Assembly: GCA_023403845.1 (NCBI GenBank)
Contig: JAEYDL010000020.1
Span: 1-64,000, forward strand
DNA: 64,000 nt
Origin: Pseudomonadota bacterium
GTDB lineage: Bacteria; Desulfobacterota; Desulfovibrionia; Desulfovibrionales; Desulfovibrionaceae
Direction: 5' to 3'
Below, in pieces: positions 1-8,769 of the stretch; within the stretch, counting starts at the first letter, position 1; each line of letters begins with the position of its first letter. A program made the position numbers and the translations under genes. Under the pieces are notes generated by a model. That model did not search any database. It was not told the DNA's origin and saw only the letters and a program-made list of their open reading frames with translations.

Positions 1-48
1 CCTTTGCTTGTTTGTGAGAAGTCAGGACAACTTCTTTCTAAGCAAAGG
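1..48. repeat. nested inverted repeat at window edge
   Basis: Bases 1-9 (CCTTTGCTT) are the exact reverse complement of 40-48 (AAGCAAAGG), and inside them GAAGT and ACTTC pair around a 7-base loop. The arrangement could be the 3' part of a structured RNA continuing off the left edge, because terminator-like hairpins follow within 65 bases. No known RNA family was recognised. Confidence 0.35.
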
Positions 49-87
49 AGAGCTTTTTGTGGATAGGTATAGGCTTCGCCTTTTTGG

Positions 88-112
88 AACTCCCCGCTTA
101 GCGGGGAGTTTT
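88..112 (+). terminator. rho-independent terminator (plus strand)
   Basis: A 10-bp perfect stem (AACTCCCCGC / GCGGGGAGTT) with a 3-base loop is followed by T residues. It would end whatever transcript enters from the left edge. A smaller AGGC-TTC-GCCT hairpin followed by five Ts lies just upstream at 71-85. Confidence 0.6.
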
Positions 113-119
113 CGTTCAC

Positions 120-165
120 GAAAAAAAGGCCCGGAAGGCCGCGATATATCGACGGCCTTCCGGGC
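120..165 (-). terminator. rho-independent terminator of the mltB-like gene
   Basis: The arms at 129-140 and 154-165 (GCCCGGAAGGCC / GGCCTTCCGGGC) form a 12-bp stem. Read on the minus strand it is followed by a C then seven Ts. It lies about 240 bases downstream of the minus-strand lytic transglycosylase stop. Confidence 0.75.
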
Positions 166-402
166 ATCCTGGTCCTCATGTTCCTTCCCTGAGGCGACGC
201 TGTTCATTACGTCCGGCAACACTCCCGGACCCAAACGAATTTCTCCGCGTTGCTGTCCCCTCACTGCCGCATCGCGCAGATGCCGACGGGAAACCGCCCT
301 CCATTCCTGCAAGGACAGCGGAATCCCGATAAGATCCGACGTCCGACAAACAGAAGGGCACGGACTCCCCCGCCTGAAGACGCTCCGGACCCGGGACGAA
401 AA

Positions 403-1395
403 CTACTCCGCTGCATATCCCTGCGCTTCGGCCAGCCCCAGAATGGTATTGGCATAGATATTGACCCGATTGTAGCTCTTGAGAACCTTTTGCTGACGCT
501 CCCGGCTGAGGCCCGGTTTCCAGCCATGCTGTTTCAGATAGTTGGACAGACTCGCCACGGCGTCAGGCACGGAGAACAGATTGATCACGCCGTCCCCGTC
601 GCCGTCGGCCCCGTAATGCTCAATATTCGAGGGCATAAACTGGCACAGTCCCACCGCGCCGTAAATGGACCCGGGCATGCTCAACGGGTCGCTACCCGAA
701 GAACGGACATTTCTGAGAAGAGCGACAAGCTCCTTGTACGCCCAGTCGGAGCGCTGCTCCATACGGGAACGAATCCACTCCAGACGCGCATCCGCGCCGG
801 GCAGCTTTTCGACCACGTCGGGAATCTGACCGGGCTCACGGGAAGACGCCATGCTCGCCAGCGTATAAAACGCCTGTCCGTTGCCGAGAAACGTTCCCAG
901 ACGCGTTTCCACGAACAACAGGGAAACCGCAATCTCCCGCGGCACGCCGAAAGCGTTTTCCCCATGGTCGAAGGCGTCCTTGTTCGCAGCGATGAATTCC
1001 TGACATTTTCGGGCATTCTCCGTGGTAATCACACCGGGATAGACCGCAGGACGCGGTTTGACCGGCCTGACGCCGGGCCTTGCGGGCTTCGGCTTTGGCT
1101 TCGGCGTGAAGGCGCTGGTATACAGCTCCCTGATCTTGCGTCCCATGGGGTCCGGAGACGGCTCTCCCATGGCTACGAACAACGCCGGCAGATCGGGACC
1201 GTCCAGTCCGTCGCCGCGCAGACGCTCATAAAGCGGAAACCACGCGGGACTGATGACGCCGGGGGCGTAACTCCCCCGTACGGAAGGCAGCTGACCATCC
1301 GGTTCGGCATGCACGGTCCGTCCGGGGGCGCAGCCCTGAACAAGAACAAACAGGAAAATGGGGACGGCTATGCAAAGAAACGGAAGACGGGACAC
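403..1395 (-). CDS. MltB-type membrane-bound lytic murein transglycosylase
   Basis: A 330-residue protein that should cleave the MurNAc-GlcNAc bond of peptidoglycan at the outer membrane. The catalytic glutamate is read as E163 in LLFVETRLG, followed by the family segments GAVGLCQFMPS and KSYNR. The GTG at 1395 is chosen because AAGGAG lies 7 bases upstream; the product then starts MSRLPFLCIA and gives a hydrophobic segment ending LVQGC, a lipoprotein cleavage site with C22 as the lipidated residue. An in-frame ATG at 1464 would add 23 residues but lacks that ribosome-binding site. A proline/lysine-rich linker (about 97-117) separates the anchor region from the enzyme domain. The family is clear; MltB rather than a paralogue is inferred. 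Confidence 0.85.
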   Translation of the reverse strand: MSRLPFLCIAVPIFLFVLVQGCAPGRTVHAEPDGQLPSVRGSYAPGVISPAWFPLYERLRGDGLDGPDLPALFVAMGEPSPDPMGRKIRELYTSAFTPKPKPKPARPGVRPVKPRPAVYPGVITTENARKCQEFIAANKDAFDHGENAFGVPREIAVSLLFVETRLGTFLGNGQAFYTLASMASSREPGQIPDVVEKLPGADARLEWIRSRMEQRSDWAYKELVALLRNVRSSGSDPLSMPGSIYGAVGLCQFMPSNIEHYGADGDGDGVINLFSVPDAVASLSNYLKQHGWKPGLSRERQQKVLKSYNRVNIYANTILGLAEAQGYAAE

Positions 1396-1433
1396 GGAAA
1401 ATCTCCTTGGGACGACCGCAGACACGGCGGCAA

Positions 1434-1470
1434 AAAGGAAAATCCCCCGGCGCGGCCCACGCACCGGGGG
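1434..1470 (-). terminator. rho-independent terminator after the S24 regulator
   Basis: CCCCCGG (1444-1450) and CCGGGGG (1464-1470) pair across 13 bases. On the minus strand the stem is followed by ATTTTCCTTTTT. It sits between the regulator stop and the start of the lytic transglycosylase, so the two genes are probably transcribed separately. Confidence 0.65.
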
Positions 1471-1477
1471 AAAGGAT

Positions 1478-2164
1478 TTACAGATTCTGAAGCACCCAGG
1501 TCACTCGACCGACGATGCGCTCCGGACAGTCCTGCGCCTCCAGAAGAGAAGCGGGAAAGTCCGGCTGCTCCGTCCGGAGCAGGAAACGATTCTGATCACC
1601 GTCAAGAAAGAGTCGCTTCAGCGCCACCCCCTCATGCGGCATATATACGGCGTAGATGTCACCGGATACGGGATGCTTGCGGGATGTGTCCACCCCGACG
1701 TACGCGCCCCGCAGAACAAGTGGTGAAAACGAGTCCGATTCGATGCGAAAGACGACGAGATCGGTTCTGATATAAGCCTGAGGCAATGCTATGCGCCCCG
1801 CCTGCTGCAGTTTGGGGCTTCCTTCCTCGAAGGAGCACGCCGTCGAATAAACAGGAATCAGCTTGCTGATGGCCACGGGATCGGCGTAGTACGCCGGTTC
1901 CTCATGTATGTTCGACGCATCGTTCACAGGATTGTATTCCTGATTGAGACGCAGGTACATGGGGCCGATTCCGCCTTTGACCCAGTCCGGATTGAGGCCG
2001 AACTTCTCGAACAGTTTCATATACCAGTCCGCAGGCACCGAGTTGCGGCGTTTGGCATCGGAGATGCTGGACTGCCGGATCTCAAGTACGGCCGCCAGTT
2101 CCGTCTGGGTTCTGGCATTGGTCGCATGGCGAATCCGGTCGTATACTTCCTGAAAAAAGGTCAT
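1478..2164 (-). CDS. HTH transcriptional regulator with S24 (LexA/CI-like) peptidase domain
   Basis: A 228-residue protein with two parts. Residues 1-70 form a CI-type helix-turn-helix (TQTELAAVLEIRQSSISDAKRR). Residues 95-228 are a LexA/CI-like domain with a probable Ser-Lys dyad, S145 in SDSFSP and K183 in ALKRLF. Members of this family repress phage or stress genes and can inactivate themselves by cleavage. The start at 2164 is preferred because GGAG is 6 bases upstream, rather than the ATG four codons earlier. The gene follows hflKC on the same strand, 22 bases after the hflC stop. No phage structural genes are nearby, so it looks like a domesticated or host regulator; its targets cannot be told from the sequence. 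Confidence 0.8.
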   Translation of the reverse strand: MTFFQEVYDRIRHATNARTQTELAAVLEIRQSSISDAKRRNSVPADWYMKLFEKFGLNPDWVKGGIGPMYLRLNQEYNPVNDASNIHEEPAYYADPVAISKLIPVYSTACSFEEGSPKLQQAGRIALPQAYIRTDLVVFRIESDSFSPLVLRGAYVGVDTSRKHPVSGDIYAVYMPHEGVALKRLFLDGDQNRFLLRTEQPDFPASLLEAQDCPERIVGRVTWVLQNL

Positions 2165-2186
2165 GTATATCTCCATCCCCCCGCGT

Positions 2187-3035
2187 CTAGTGCAGGGGGC
2201 TCAGAAAAGGATCGTCATTGGTGATGACGACGCGGGTGTTGTCCCCGAAGCCTTTTCTGATGGCTTCGAGTCCGCGCTGGAACTTGTAGAAGTCCGGGTC
2301 GCGGGAGAACGCCTCTGCGAACACCCGTGCCGCTGTTGCATCGCCTTCGCCCCGGATGACGGAGGCGCGGCGATTGGCCTCTGCCATGATCACAGCACGC
2401 TCTCTGTCCGCTTCCGAGCGGAGTTTGGTGGACTCTTCCACACCTTCGGACCGGTATTGCTTCGCCTGACGTTCTCGTTCGGCCCGCATGCGTCCGAAGA
2501 TGGCGCGCTGGTTTTCGGCGGGGAGGTCGGTGCGTTTGATCCGCACGTCCACGACCTCGATGCCGTATTCCTTCATGATGTCCGAAGCCCTGCGAGTCAC
2601 ATCGGTCATGATGCCGCTGCGCTTGCTGGACACGACTTCCGTAAGGCTGCGTTGTCCCACCTGAGCCCGGAGCTGAGAGTAGACGACATCGTCCAGGCGC
2701 GCCTGCGCTCCGGGAATGGTACGGACGGTTCTATAGAATTTTAGAGGGTCGACAATACGCCACCGCGCGTAGTTGTCGAGAACGATGGTTTTCTTGTCGC
2801 TGGTCAGCGCTTCCGCCGGACGAGCCTCGTAATCAAGCACGCGGGCGTTGAAACGGACCACTTCCTGAATGAACGGAATCTTGAAGTGCAAACCGGGCCC
2901 GAACACTTCATCCACCGGGTCGCCGAGCTGGATAACCAGAGCCCGCTCCGTCTGGTGCACGACGAACAGACTTTGCGTCCCCAGTAGGATTATGACTATA
3001 AGCAGCCCGAACAAAAAGGGAAGACGTTTCTGCAT
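2187..3035 (-). CDS. hflC: HflC, FtsH-modulating SPFH membrane protein
   Basis: A 282-residue protein with one N-terminal membrane anchor (about 5-25), an SPFH/band-7 domain (FVVHQTERALVIQLGDPV onward) and a charged helical region with RMRAERERQAKQYRSEG. HflC pairs with HflK in a large periplasm-facing ring that surrounds and modulates the FtsH protease. It starts 5 bases after the hflK stop, so the two are cotranscribed. Length and domain order are usual for the family, and nothing odd was seen. Confidence 0.93.
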   Translation of the reverse strand: MQKRLPFLFGLLIVIILLGTQSLFVVHQTERALVIQLGDPVDEVFGPGLHFKIPFIQEVVRFNARVLDYEARPAEALTSDKKTIVLDNYARWRIVDPLKFYRTVRTIPGAQARLDDVVYSQLRAQVGQRSLTEVVSSKRSGIMTDVTRRASDIMKEYGIEVVDVRIKRTDLPAENQRAIFGRMRAERERQAKQYRSEGVEESTKLRSEADRERAVIMAEANRRASVIRGEGDATAARVFAEAFSRDPDFYKFQRGLEAIRKGFGDNTRVVITNDDPFLSPLH

Positions 3036-3040
3036 TATAT

Positions 3041-4243
3041 TTATTCTCCCTTAGGCATGGAGAGAGTTGGAACATTGTCGACCTGGGGCCGAACGGCGGG
3101 ACGAGGAGCCTCGGATTTCTGCATGAGAGGAAGCAGGGGCAGAGTCTGCCCTGCCGTTCCTTCCGGCAGCAGGATCTTGTCCATGCCGGGACGGCTCAGA
3201 ATTTCCTCCATCGTTTCAAGATACATGCGCTGGCGCGTCACGTCTCTGGCCTGCTCGTACTCCTTGAGCAGGGCGAGGAAACGCTGCGCTTCGCCTTCGG
3301 CGTTGCGAATCCGGGTTTCCTTGTAGGCCTGAGCCTGATTTTCGACTTCAGCGGCCAGACCGCGGGCCTTGGGGATGACCTCGTTATGGTAGGCCTCGGC
3401 CTCGTTGATGATGCGGCTCTTGTCCTCGCGGGCGCTGGCCACGTCCTTGAAGGCGTCGCTGACTTCCTTGGGCGGATGCACGTCCTGAAGCTGTACCGCG
3501 ATCACCCGGACACCGACCTTGTAACGGTCGAGAATTTCCTGCAGCAAATCGGTGGCCTCGGTCTGAATCTGCAGCTTGCCGTCGGTCAAGGCCGAGTCGA
3601 TGAGGCTGTTGCCGATGACTTCGCGCATGGCCGCCTCGGCGGCGTTCTTGACCACGTTGGCCTGGTTGGCCACGTTGAACAGATACTCCACGGGGTCCTT
3701 GATCTGATACTGTACGCTGAACTGCACGTTGACGATGTTTTCATCACCCGTGAGCATGGAGGATTCCTCGGGCATGGCCCGGTTCGCCCCTTGCTGGAAG
3801 GTGCGCCCCTGTCCCACAGAACGGAAGCCGACCTCTACCCGCTGGACCTGAGTCACCTTGGGTCTGTAAACGCTTTCAACAGGGAACGGGAGAGCATAAT
3901 GCGGCCCCGGCTCCACGGTGCGGACGTATCGTCCAAAACGCAGAACCACCCCCTGCTCGTCGGGCTGCACGATATAAATGCCGGACAGCAGCCACGCGCC
4001 CACAAGAACGATGGCAATCCACTTGCCCTTGCCTCCAAGAGGTCCGGTCAGCTGAGGAATTTTTCTGAGCGACTCGGAAACCTTCTTGAAGTCGGGACCG
4101 TCCGTCCTTCCTCCCAGTGGCGGCTCTTCGTCGGGTCCCCGCTGTGGTCCGCGAGGCTCGTCGTTCCGGCGCTGATCGCCGGGATGCTGGCCCCAGTTTT
4201 GCTTCTGCCGTTTTTCCTGCAGCTTGTCCCAGTCCCAATTCAT
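3041..4243 (-). CDS. hflK: HflK, FtsH-modulating SPFH membrane protein
   Basis: A 400-residue partner of HflC. It has a Gly/Gln/Pro/Arg-rich cytoplasmic N-terminus (about 1-55), one membrane segment (about 76-95, WIAIVLVGAWLLSGIYIV), an SPFH domain (VQPDEQGVVLRFGRYV) and a long charged helix. The ATG at 4243 (MNWDWDKLQE) is chosen because AAGGA precedes it and HflK proteins usually begin with a WD/WN-rich stretch; upstream in-frame ATGs have no comparable site. First gene of the hflK-hflC pair and divergent from the phosphomutase gene at 4580. Confidence 0.93.
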   Translation of the reverse strand: MNWDWDKLQEKRQKQNWGQHPGDQRRNDEPRGPQRGPDEEPPLGGRTDGPDFKKVSESLRKIPQLTGPLGGKGKWIAIVLVGAWLLSGIYIVQPDEQGVVLRFGRYVRTVEPGPHYALPFPVESVYRPKVTQVQRVEVGFRSVGQGRTFQQGANRAMPEESSMLTGDENIVNVQFSVQYQIKDPVEYLFNVANQANVVKNAAEAAMREVIGNSLIDSALTDGKLQIQTEATDLLQEILDRYKVGVRVIAVQLQDVHPPKEVSDAFKDVASAREDKSRIINEAEAYHNEVIPKARGLAAEVENQAQAYKETRIRNAEGEAQRFLALLKEYEQARDVTRQRMYLETMEEILSRPGMDKILLPEGTAGQTLPLLPLMQKSEAPRPAVRPQVDNVPTLSMPKGE

Positions 4244-4579
4244 GAAAAATCCTTGCGTATGTTGTCGGAAACGGTCTCGGGTGAGACCGAAGAAACTCCC
4301 TGGAAACAGGGGGAAGTAAAAAGGCGGAAGTCCTCTCCACCCGGGTGTCCCGACCGCCTGAAAAGGCCACGGTCGGCATCGTCCAGATATATGGTACGGA
4401 AAGCGCCCGGTCAAGAAGATCTCCGCTGTTCTCAAAGGCCTGGAAGCTCTTTTCCCATCGACAAGTCCCTGCCTGTGCCCTCGTTTCCCCCCATCCGCCG
4501 CCGTGTACGGAGTTCCGGCAATTGCGGTATGTTAGCCTCTCTGGTATGCTCATGCGCCGATATTCTCAGGAGGAACGCC

Positions 4580-5938
4580 ATGAAAGCAGGCAATGTATTC
4601 CGCGCCTACGACATTCGGGGTGTGGTCGACGTAGACTTCAACGAAGCCTGGGTAACCCGCCTTGGCAAGGCATGCGGCGCCTATTTCGCCCGTCGCGGCA
4701 TCGGCAGCGCCGTAGTGGGCCATGATTGCCGCCATTCGTCTCCCGCCTACCATGACGCGCTCGTCTCGGGACTGCTCTCCACGGGCATCGATGTCGTCAG
4801 CATCGGCATGGTGCCGACGCCCGTGCTCTATTTCGCGGTCAGACACCTGAACCGGCAGGGCGGCATCATGATTACGGCCAGCCATAATCCACCGGAATAC
4901 AACGGGTTCAAGATATGGGGAGGGCAGTCCACCATTCACGGCGAAGAAATCCAGAAAATCCGGGCCATTTTTGAAGAAGGCATTTTCCCCGGGGGGCAGG
5001 GCGTTCTATCCGATCTGGATATCGTTCCCTCCTACAAGGAAGACGTGCTCGGCAGATTCAGCCTTGCCCGCCCCGTCAAGATCGTTCTTGACGGAGGCAA
5101 CGGCATGGGCGGAGAAATCTGCGCCGATATCCTGACCCGTCTGGGCGCCACAGTCGTCCCCATGTTCTGTGACCCTGACGGAGATTTCCCCAATCACCAC
5201 CCTGATCCCGTAGTCGAAGCGAACATGCGGGCGCTCATAGCGCGGGTGAAGGCCGAAAAGGCCGATTTCGGCATCGGTCTTGATGGCGACGCCGACCGTC
5301 TGGGCATCGTCGATCCCGATGGCCGGCTGCTGTTCGGAGACGAGGTGCTTTCCATCTACGCGCGCGAACTCCTTGCCCGCAAGCCGGGTTCCACCGTCAT
5401 TGCGGACGTGAAATGCTCAAGCCGTCTTTTCGCCGACATTGAAAGACATGGCGGCGTACCCATGATGTGGACCACCGGGCACTCCCTCATCAAGGCGCGC
5501 ATGCACGAAGTGGACGCCCCCCTTGCCGGAGAAATGTCCGGCCACATGTTCTTCTCCGAAAACTGGCACGGCTTCGACGACGCCATCTACGGAGCCGCCA
5601 GAATGACCGCTTTGTTCTCCGCGCAGGAAAAGTCCATGACGGAGCTGCCTGGATGGCCTTCCTCCTTTGCCACGCCGGAAATCAACATCCCCTGCCCCGA
5701 CGGAATCAAGTTCGCCGTAGTGGAACGGGTCAAGGAACATTTCCGCAATCTCCACGATACCATCGAACTCGACGGTGCGCGGGTGAACTTCGCCCACGGC
5801 TGGGGACTTGTCCGCGCATCCAACACGCAGCCCGTGCTGGTCACCCGTTTCGAGGCAGACAGCCCCGAAGCCCTCGCCGCCATCCGGGAGGAAATGGAAA
5901 CGCCGCTGCAGAACTGGATAGCCGAAGCCGCACAATAA
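4580..5938 (+). CDS. phosphomannomutase/phosphoglucomutase
   Basis: A 452-residue alpha-D-phosphohexomutase interconverting hexose 6-phosphates and 1-phosphates, supplying sugar nucleotides for surface polysaccharides. Visible landmarks are the phosphoserine loop TASHNPPEYNG (S101), the metal-binding loop DGDADR (235-240), the sugar-binding GEMSGH and the C-terminal phosphate loop RASNTQP. The ATG at 4580 follows CAGGAGG by 6 bases. Upstream in-frame sequence runs antisense over hflK and is not part of the gene. The AlgC/ManB type fits best; which sugar dominates in vivo cannot be read. It could feed the CDP-hexose pathway near 57 kb by making glucose 1-phosphate. Confidence 0.9.
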   Translation: MKAGNVFRAYDIRGVVDVDFNEAWVTRLGKACGAYFARRGIGSAVVGHDCRHSSPAYHDALVSGLLSTGIDVVSIGMVPTPVLYFAVRHLNRQGGIMITASHNPPEYNGFKIWGGQSTIHGEEIQKIRAIFEEGIFPGGQGVLSDLDIVPSYKEDVLGRFSLARPVKIVLDGGNGMGGEICADILTRLGATVVPMFCDPDGDFPNHHPDPVVEANMRALIARVKAEKADFGIGLDGDADRLGIVDPDGRLLFGDEVLSIYARELLARKPGSTVIADVKCSSRLFADIERHGGVPMMWTTGHSLIKARMHEVDAPLAGEMSGHMFFSENWHGFDDAIYGAARMTALFSAQEKSMTELPGWPSSFATPEINIPCPDGIKFAVVERVKEHFRNLHDTIELDGARVNFAHGWGLVRASNTQPVLVTRFEADSPEALAAIREEMETPLQNWIAEAAQ

Positions 5939-5950
5939 CGGCCTGTCCAT

Positions 5951-5988
5951 GCAGAAACGGCATGCCCTCTGGAGCATGCCGTTTCTGC
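5951..5988. repeat. 15-bp perfect inverted repeat after the phosphomutase gene
   Basis: The arms at 5951-5965 and 5974-5988 (GCAGAAACGGCATGC and its reverse complement) leave an 8-base loop. The hairpin begins 12 bases after the stop codon and probably helps end or stabilise the transcript, although no T tract follows on either strand. Confidence 0.5.
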
Positions 5989-6189
5989 GCAGCCTCTCAA
6001 TGCCGCCTTTAGCCATATGCGGCGACATCTCCGGCCTTCTCAGGACCAAAAGAAGCTCCTTCGTTCACGCCCCCAAACGTTCATCCCCACCGAACGAAAC
6101 GAGCGAAAAGGCCGCCCGGGGAAAACGGACGAAAAGCCCCATGCGTGGCCGCAGCCTGTGCCGTTTCGCCGCGATTCTCCCCAGAACGC

Positions 6190-8748
6190 CTACTCCAGAC
6201 TGAAATCATAGCGCGTGCCGGAAAAGTATTCGGTCAGCAGCTGATGCAGCTGGGGATAAAAAATGGTTCGATTGTGCACGTCCTTGAGCATTTCATCCAG
6301 TCGGTTGACTCCGGTGGATACGCCCGGCGGAGGAAGCCTGTCCGGCGGCGGCAGAACGATCCAGCGGACGCCCTGAATCTTCTTTGACGCACCAGTCATG
6401 GTCAGACGATCCGTATTGATCAGCATGTGGATGCTGCCGTCGATCCCCATGTACACGTCATGCGGGACGATGTTATGATCCTTACCGTGCGCCAGACGAC
6501 TGTCCAGGAAATGCAGCAGCTCGCTCCGGCCCCGGCTTTCCGTCACCGGCCTCAGTGCGTCCAAAAACTCGGTTATGGCTCTTTTCGCTTCGCTGTGCTT
6601 CCCCTTGTTCCATCTGGAACCTTCCATCATGCCCTGCAAGACAGCTTCCACGTCATCCCGTCCTGATTCAATGCATACGGCAAGCTGTTCCGCCACATCC
6701 AGTTCCTTGTTCATGCGGTTGACGAGCATACTCTTGCAGGCCTGAGCCGCTTTCTCCCCCTTTTCCACCAGATCAAGCCCGGCGTTCATGGCCGCGCGCG
6801 CAACGGTTCCCCCCTCTTCATCCTTCAGGTCGGAAACCAGAAGCTCCATGCTTCGCTGGAACAGCCTCAAGCCCTCCAGTGCGGCATTGCCGTCAAGTTT
6901 TCCGGCTTCGGGCTGCGCGCTGCGGATGGTAGGGTTCATGGTCTGCATCCGCGCAAGTGCCAGATTTGCCATGAGCCGCGATACGGAAGCCCGAAGTTCC
7001 TCTATCGCCTGCTGCCTCTCGCCCGGCGTTCCCCATTCGGGTTTCCTCAGCAGCATCGAAAGCCTGCTGACCTGAAGGCCCTGTGAAATCAGACTGTCCG
7101 CCTGCGGCAGCCCCGAGCGCTGGAGCAAAGCTCCCGCGTCTCCCACGAGTCGATGCAGCGCCCGCGCACGCTCCAGACGGACAAGCCCGGCCTCGGCGCC
7201 AGCGGTCCCTGGCAATCCGTAGGCAGGACTGCCGGCATCGGGCGAAAGACCGCGCTCCAGTTTCGGGAGCATATTCATGAAACGCTCGCGCAGAGACTGG
7301 GGCATGGATTCGCTTTCCATCCATCGCCTCAGCCGGTTCAGGGCGCTCTCCGCTTCCAGATTTCCCGGAACGGGCGCATACAACGCTTCGATAAGCGCAT
7401 CGCAGGTTTCCCCGAACTCCTGACGACTCACGCCTTCCGGCGGCGTGGCCTGGGCCGTCTCCTGCAGCAGCAGGCAACTCTGAAAACGGAGGCTTCGTCT
7501 CTCCAGTTCTCCGAGGCCCTCGGTGAGTTCTCCATACAGACGGGAAATATCCCGAATCTGCCGTCTTGCCTTCCGGATGGCTTCCCGGAACGGATCCGTC
7601 AGGTCCTTGCCGTCATGCCCTCCTGTCTTCGCCGTCGGGGGTTCCATCTCCTCCCCCGCCTGAACGGCACGCTCAAGAGTCTCCAGCTCATGCAGGACAT
7701 CTTCCACTTCAATGCGTCGAAAATCCTGACCTTCCTGCCCGGTGCTCTCCCGATGGTCCATATGGCGCAAAGCCAGATCGCACACTTCGTTCATCGCGCA
7801 GTGGATAGCGTCCCCCATCTTCGCGTCCACCTGCTCCTGAACCCGGAAAAAGCTGTCCGAGTCCGCAACGAGTCCATCTCTCAAAACGGTGTTCACTTCC
7901 CGCAGGGCGGCCCGGACCGAATTTTCCGCCTCTCCGACAAAGCGATCCAGCGTCTTCTGACGTTCTCTCAGGGCATGTTGCGCATGCCTCTTGAACGTGA
8001 AGGTTTCGAAAAACAGCTCACGCAGGGATGAAGCGCTGAAACGAGAATGATAGGGCCGCTCGGCGGGAGTCTCGGCCACGGGTTCTCCCACTTCCTCCAC
8101 CTCAAGCTCTTCCGTACGCATTTCCACGCGGGAAAGAAGTTCTTCGGCATCCGTATGAAGCGCATCCCGAATCAGGCCCAGATCCTCGGCCACGAATTCC
8201 TGTCCGGAGGAATCGAGTTCGGCCAGAAGTTCATCCAGCACGCCGCTGCGTTTCAGTTGCACCAGTTCCTGCATCAACTGCGGGTTTTCTTCCCGCAGAA
8301 TGGCCATGTTGCGCCGTACGCGAGTCTGGAGCAGTTCCGCATAATCCGTGCCCATTCGGGTCATGGAATCCGCAGCAGGTCTCAGCCCGGCAAGCTCTCG
8401 GAGCGCATGCTCGCGCATCACCCTGCGTTCGGGATCGGAAGGATCCATCCGGGCATAGCCGCGCAAGTATCCCAGAACTCTGCCCGTCTCCGCGCTGAAA
8501 TCTTCCAGCCCTCGACGAAATCTGCCCTGAGCGCGCCAGCTGGACGGCGTAATCCGGTCCAGCAGCTTGGCGAACCATCGCCCCACCGTCTTCGGCGGCC
8601 CCGGAATGCGGTCCGTCCGCCGCACTCCCGTCTCGAGCACTTCCATGCGATGTGCGCCAAGCCGCCCTACGCCGCCCAGAGCATCGTATCCGAAATCGGT
8701 ATCAAGGCTGACGAACTGCGTCCGCACCCCCTGGATGGACTCCGGCAT
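6190..8748 (-). CDS. large helical protein of unknown function, candidate type III secretion effector
   Basis: An 852-residue protein with no domain I recognise. It is dominated by Arg/Glu/Leu-rich amphipathic helices, has no signal peptide and no membrane segment. The N-terminus (MPESIQGVRTQF) looks polar and loosely structured, as is usual for secreted type III substrates. The ATG at 8748 is preceded by GAGGAGGACATT, a strong ribosome-binding site. The gene starts 21 bases after the stop of a CesT-like chaperone gene; effector genes are typically encoded beside their chaperone in this way. The effector role is inferred from that context only. It could instead be a secretion-system component or regulator. 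No apparatus gene lies in the window. Confidence 0.55.
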   Translation of the reverse strand: MPESIQGVRTQFVSLDTDFGYDALGGVGRLGAHRMEVLETGVRRTDRIPGPPKTVGRWFAKLLDRITPSSWRAQGRFRRGLEDFSAETGRVLGYLRGYARMDPSDPERRVMREHALRELAGLRPAADSMTRMGTDYAELLQTRVRRNMAILREENPQLMQELVQLKRSGVLDELLAELDSSGQEFVAEDLGLIRDALHTDAEELLSRVEMRTEELEVEEVGEPVAETPAERPYHSRFSASSLRELFFETFTFKRHAQHALRERQKTLDRFVGEAENSVRAALREVNTVLRDGLVADSDSFFRVQEQVDAKMGDAIHCAMNEVCDLALRHMDHRESTGQEGQDFRRIEVEDVLHELETLERAVQAGEEMEPPTAKTGGHDGKDLTDPFREAIRKARRQIRDISRLYGELTEGLGELERRSLRFQSCLLLQETAQATPPEGVSRQEFGETCDALIEALYAPVPGNLEAESALNRLRRWMESESMPQSLRERFMNMLPKLERGLSPDAGSPAYGLPGTAGAEAGLVRLERARALHRLVGDAGALLQRSGLPQADSLISQGLQVSRLSMLLRKPEWGTPGERQQAIEELRASVSRLMANLALARMQTMNPTIRSAQPEAGKLDGNAALEGLRLFQRSMELLVSDLKDEEGGTVARAAMNAGLDLVEKGEKAAQACKSMLVNRMNKELDVAEQLAVCIESGRDDVEAVLQGMMEGSRWNKGKHSEAKRAITEFLDALRPVTESRGRSELLHFLDSRLAHGKDHNIVPHDVYMGIDGSIHMLINTDRLTMTGASKKIQGVRWIVLPPPDRLPPPGVSTGVNRLDEMLKDVHNRTIFYPQLHQLLTEYFSGTRYDFSLE

Positions 8749-8769
8749 AATGTCCTCCTCTCCCTGTTC

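Noticed and set aside
250..1770. 506-codon plus-strand ORF over the lytic transglycosylase and regulator genes
   Set aside because: It is antisense to two well-supported genes, and its product is Arg/Pro/Gly-rich with no recognisable motif.
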